Positions 6,426 to 6,980 of a stretch of DNA of 6,980 nucleotides are shown here, in pieces (position 1 is the first letter of the stretch; each line of letters begins with the position of its first letter). A program made the translations under genes and the position numbers. Origin of the DNA: an uncultured Candidatus Altimarinota bacterium (GTDB lineage Bacteria > Patescibacteriota > Gracilibacteria > BD1-5 > UBA6164); NCBI GenBank assembly GCA_938015605.1, contig CALLPO010000145.1:1-6980 (forward strand). Direction: 5' to 3'. A model generated the notes under the pieces. That model saw only the letters and a list, made by a program, of their open reading frames with translations. It had not been told where the DNA came from and did not search any database.

Positions 6426-6980
6426 TGTTGGAAATTATAACTATGGATAAAAAATATTAGCTTATCTTCATCTATCTCATTTTTTTTACAAAAATCTGAT
6501 AGTAATTCTTTGTCTTTTTTTAATTTTTCTACAAACAACTTTGTTGTTACTTTATTACTTGAACAAATTCAATCAACTTTTTGAAAAATAATGCTATTTG
6601 ATTTTTTTACTCAATTTAAAAATTTACTTACTGATTCTCTACTTACAGTATTTGTTCATCAGAGATCATCAATTATTTGAGAGAATGCCAAACTTACTCA
6701 TTTTACTGATGTGAGACCTTCTCAAATTGAATTATTAATGATTTTCACAAGCTGAGCTTTCTTAAATTTGTTTCAGTTAGTGACTATATAAAGTGCAATT
6801 GTTATTCAATATCCTGTAAGGATGATATTATCGGGTGGAATCTTAAAATCTCAAAATTGTATCTTCATTAAAAGGTAAACAACCCTAGAGTCTTCCTTTG
6901 CTTTTTCTTTTGAGTTTTTTGTAACTTTTTGTTTGTAGGACTGACTATTACATTTTTTTTTCTTTCATAGAGGGATCCAC
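6413..6980 (-). CDS. Hypothetical protein, N-terminus beyond the window, function unknown
   Basis: 188 C-terminal residues are visible, open to the right edge. The first in-frame ATG falls at about residue 38 of the visible part, so the true start is probably outside. I do not recognise the family. The visible N-terminal 30 residues are strongly basic and polar (KKKK, KQKVTKNSKEKAK). A compact, probably folded part follows (about 34-135), with one apolar segment (52-66, IILTGYGITIALYIV) and several predicted short helices. The end is charged and helical (145-180, EKLKKDKELL...). Three Cys (10, 139, 164) show no motif. UGA supplies many glycines, including an adjacent pair at 107-108. Near the end the frame reads TGA through the ATG of the next gene and stops at TAG (6413-6415), giving a 13-nt overlap. 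This overlap only exists under code 25. Confidence 0.78.

Overview
The window reads as low-GC bacterial chromosome (roughly 30% G+C by eye) from a lineage that decodes UGA as glycine (NCBI translation table 25), which points to Candidatus Absconditabacteria (SR1) or Gracilibacteria (BD1-5/GN02). The best proof is the superoxide dismutase at 2757-3338. With the standard code it is cut by in-frame TGA, but every TGA falls where glycine is expected (for example the Gly of the HxGKHH metal-site motif), while all six Trp codons are TGG. This excludes the mycoplasma-type UGA=Trp code. All eight genes below are continuous only under table 25; standard-code calling breaks each into fragments.

Layout, left to right. 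A minus-strand cell-wall pair occupies 1-2636: a LytR-CpsA-Psr (LCP) family protein (1047-2636), then, 3 nt downstream, a bifunctional-type penicillin-binding protein with a glycosyltransferase 51 domain (1-1043, running off the left edge). Divergent from it is a plus-strand Fe-type superoxide dismutase (2757-3338). This gene shares a bidirectional terminator with a convergent minus-strand gene of unknown function (3401-4213). Next is a minus-strand YbaB/EbfC nucleoid-associated protein (4327-4656) with its own terminator, followed at once by the promoter of the unknown gene. Divergent from ybaB is a plus-strand gene for a 299-residue, extremely acidic protein with a lysine-rich coiled-coil tail (4771-5670). 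The right end holds two overlapping minus-strand genes of unknown function (6413-6980, partial at the right edge, and 5685-6425), which converge on the acidic-protein gene.

The genes are tightly packed: no gene-free stretch exceeds about 125 bp. The intergenic regions hold recognisable -35/-10 promoters and hairpin terminators, but none of the seven visible gene starts has a clear Shine-Dalgarno sequence. No tRNA, rRNA, mobile element, CRISPR array or long repeat was seen. Functionally the window mixes peptidoglycan synthesis and wall-polymer attachment, oxidative-stress defence, nucleoid organisation and four lineage-specific unknowns. The most unusual protein is the acidic coiled-coil one; the most striking general feature is the recoded UGA.
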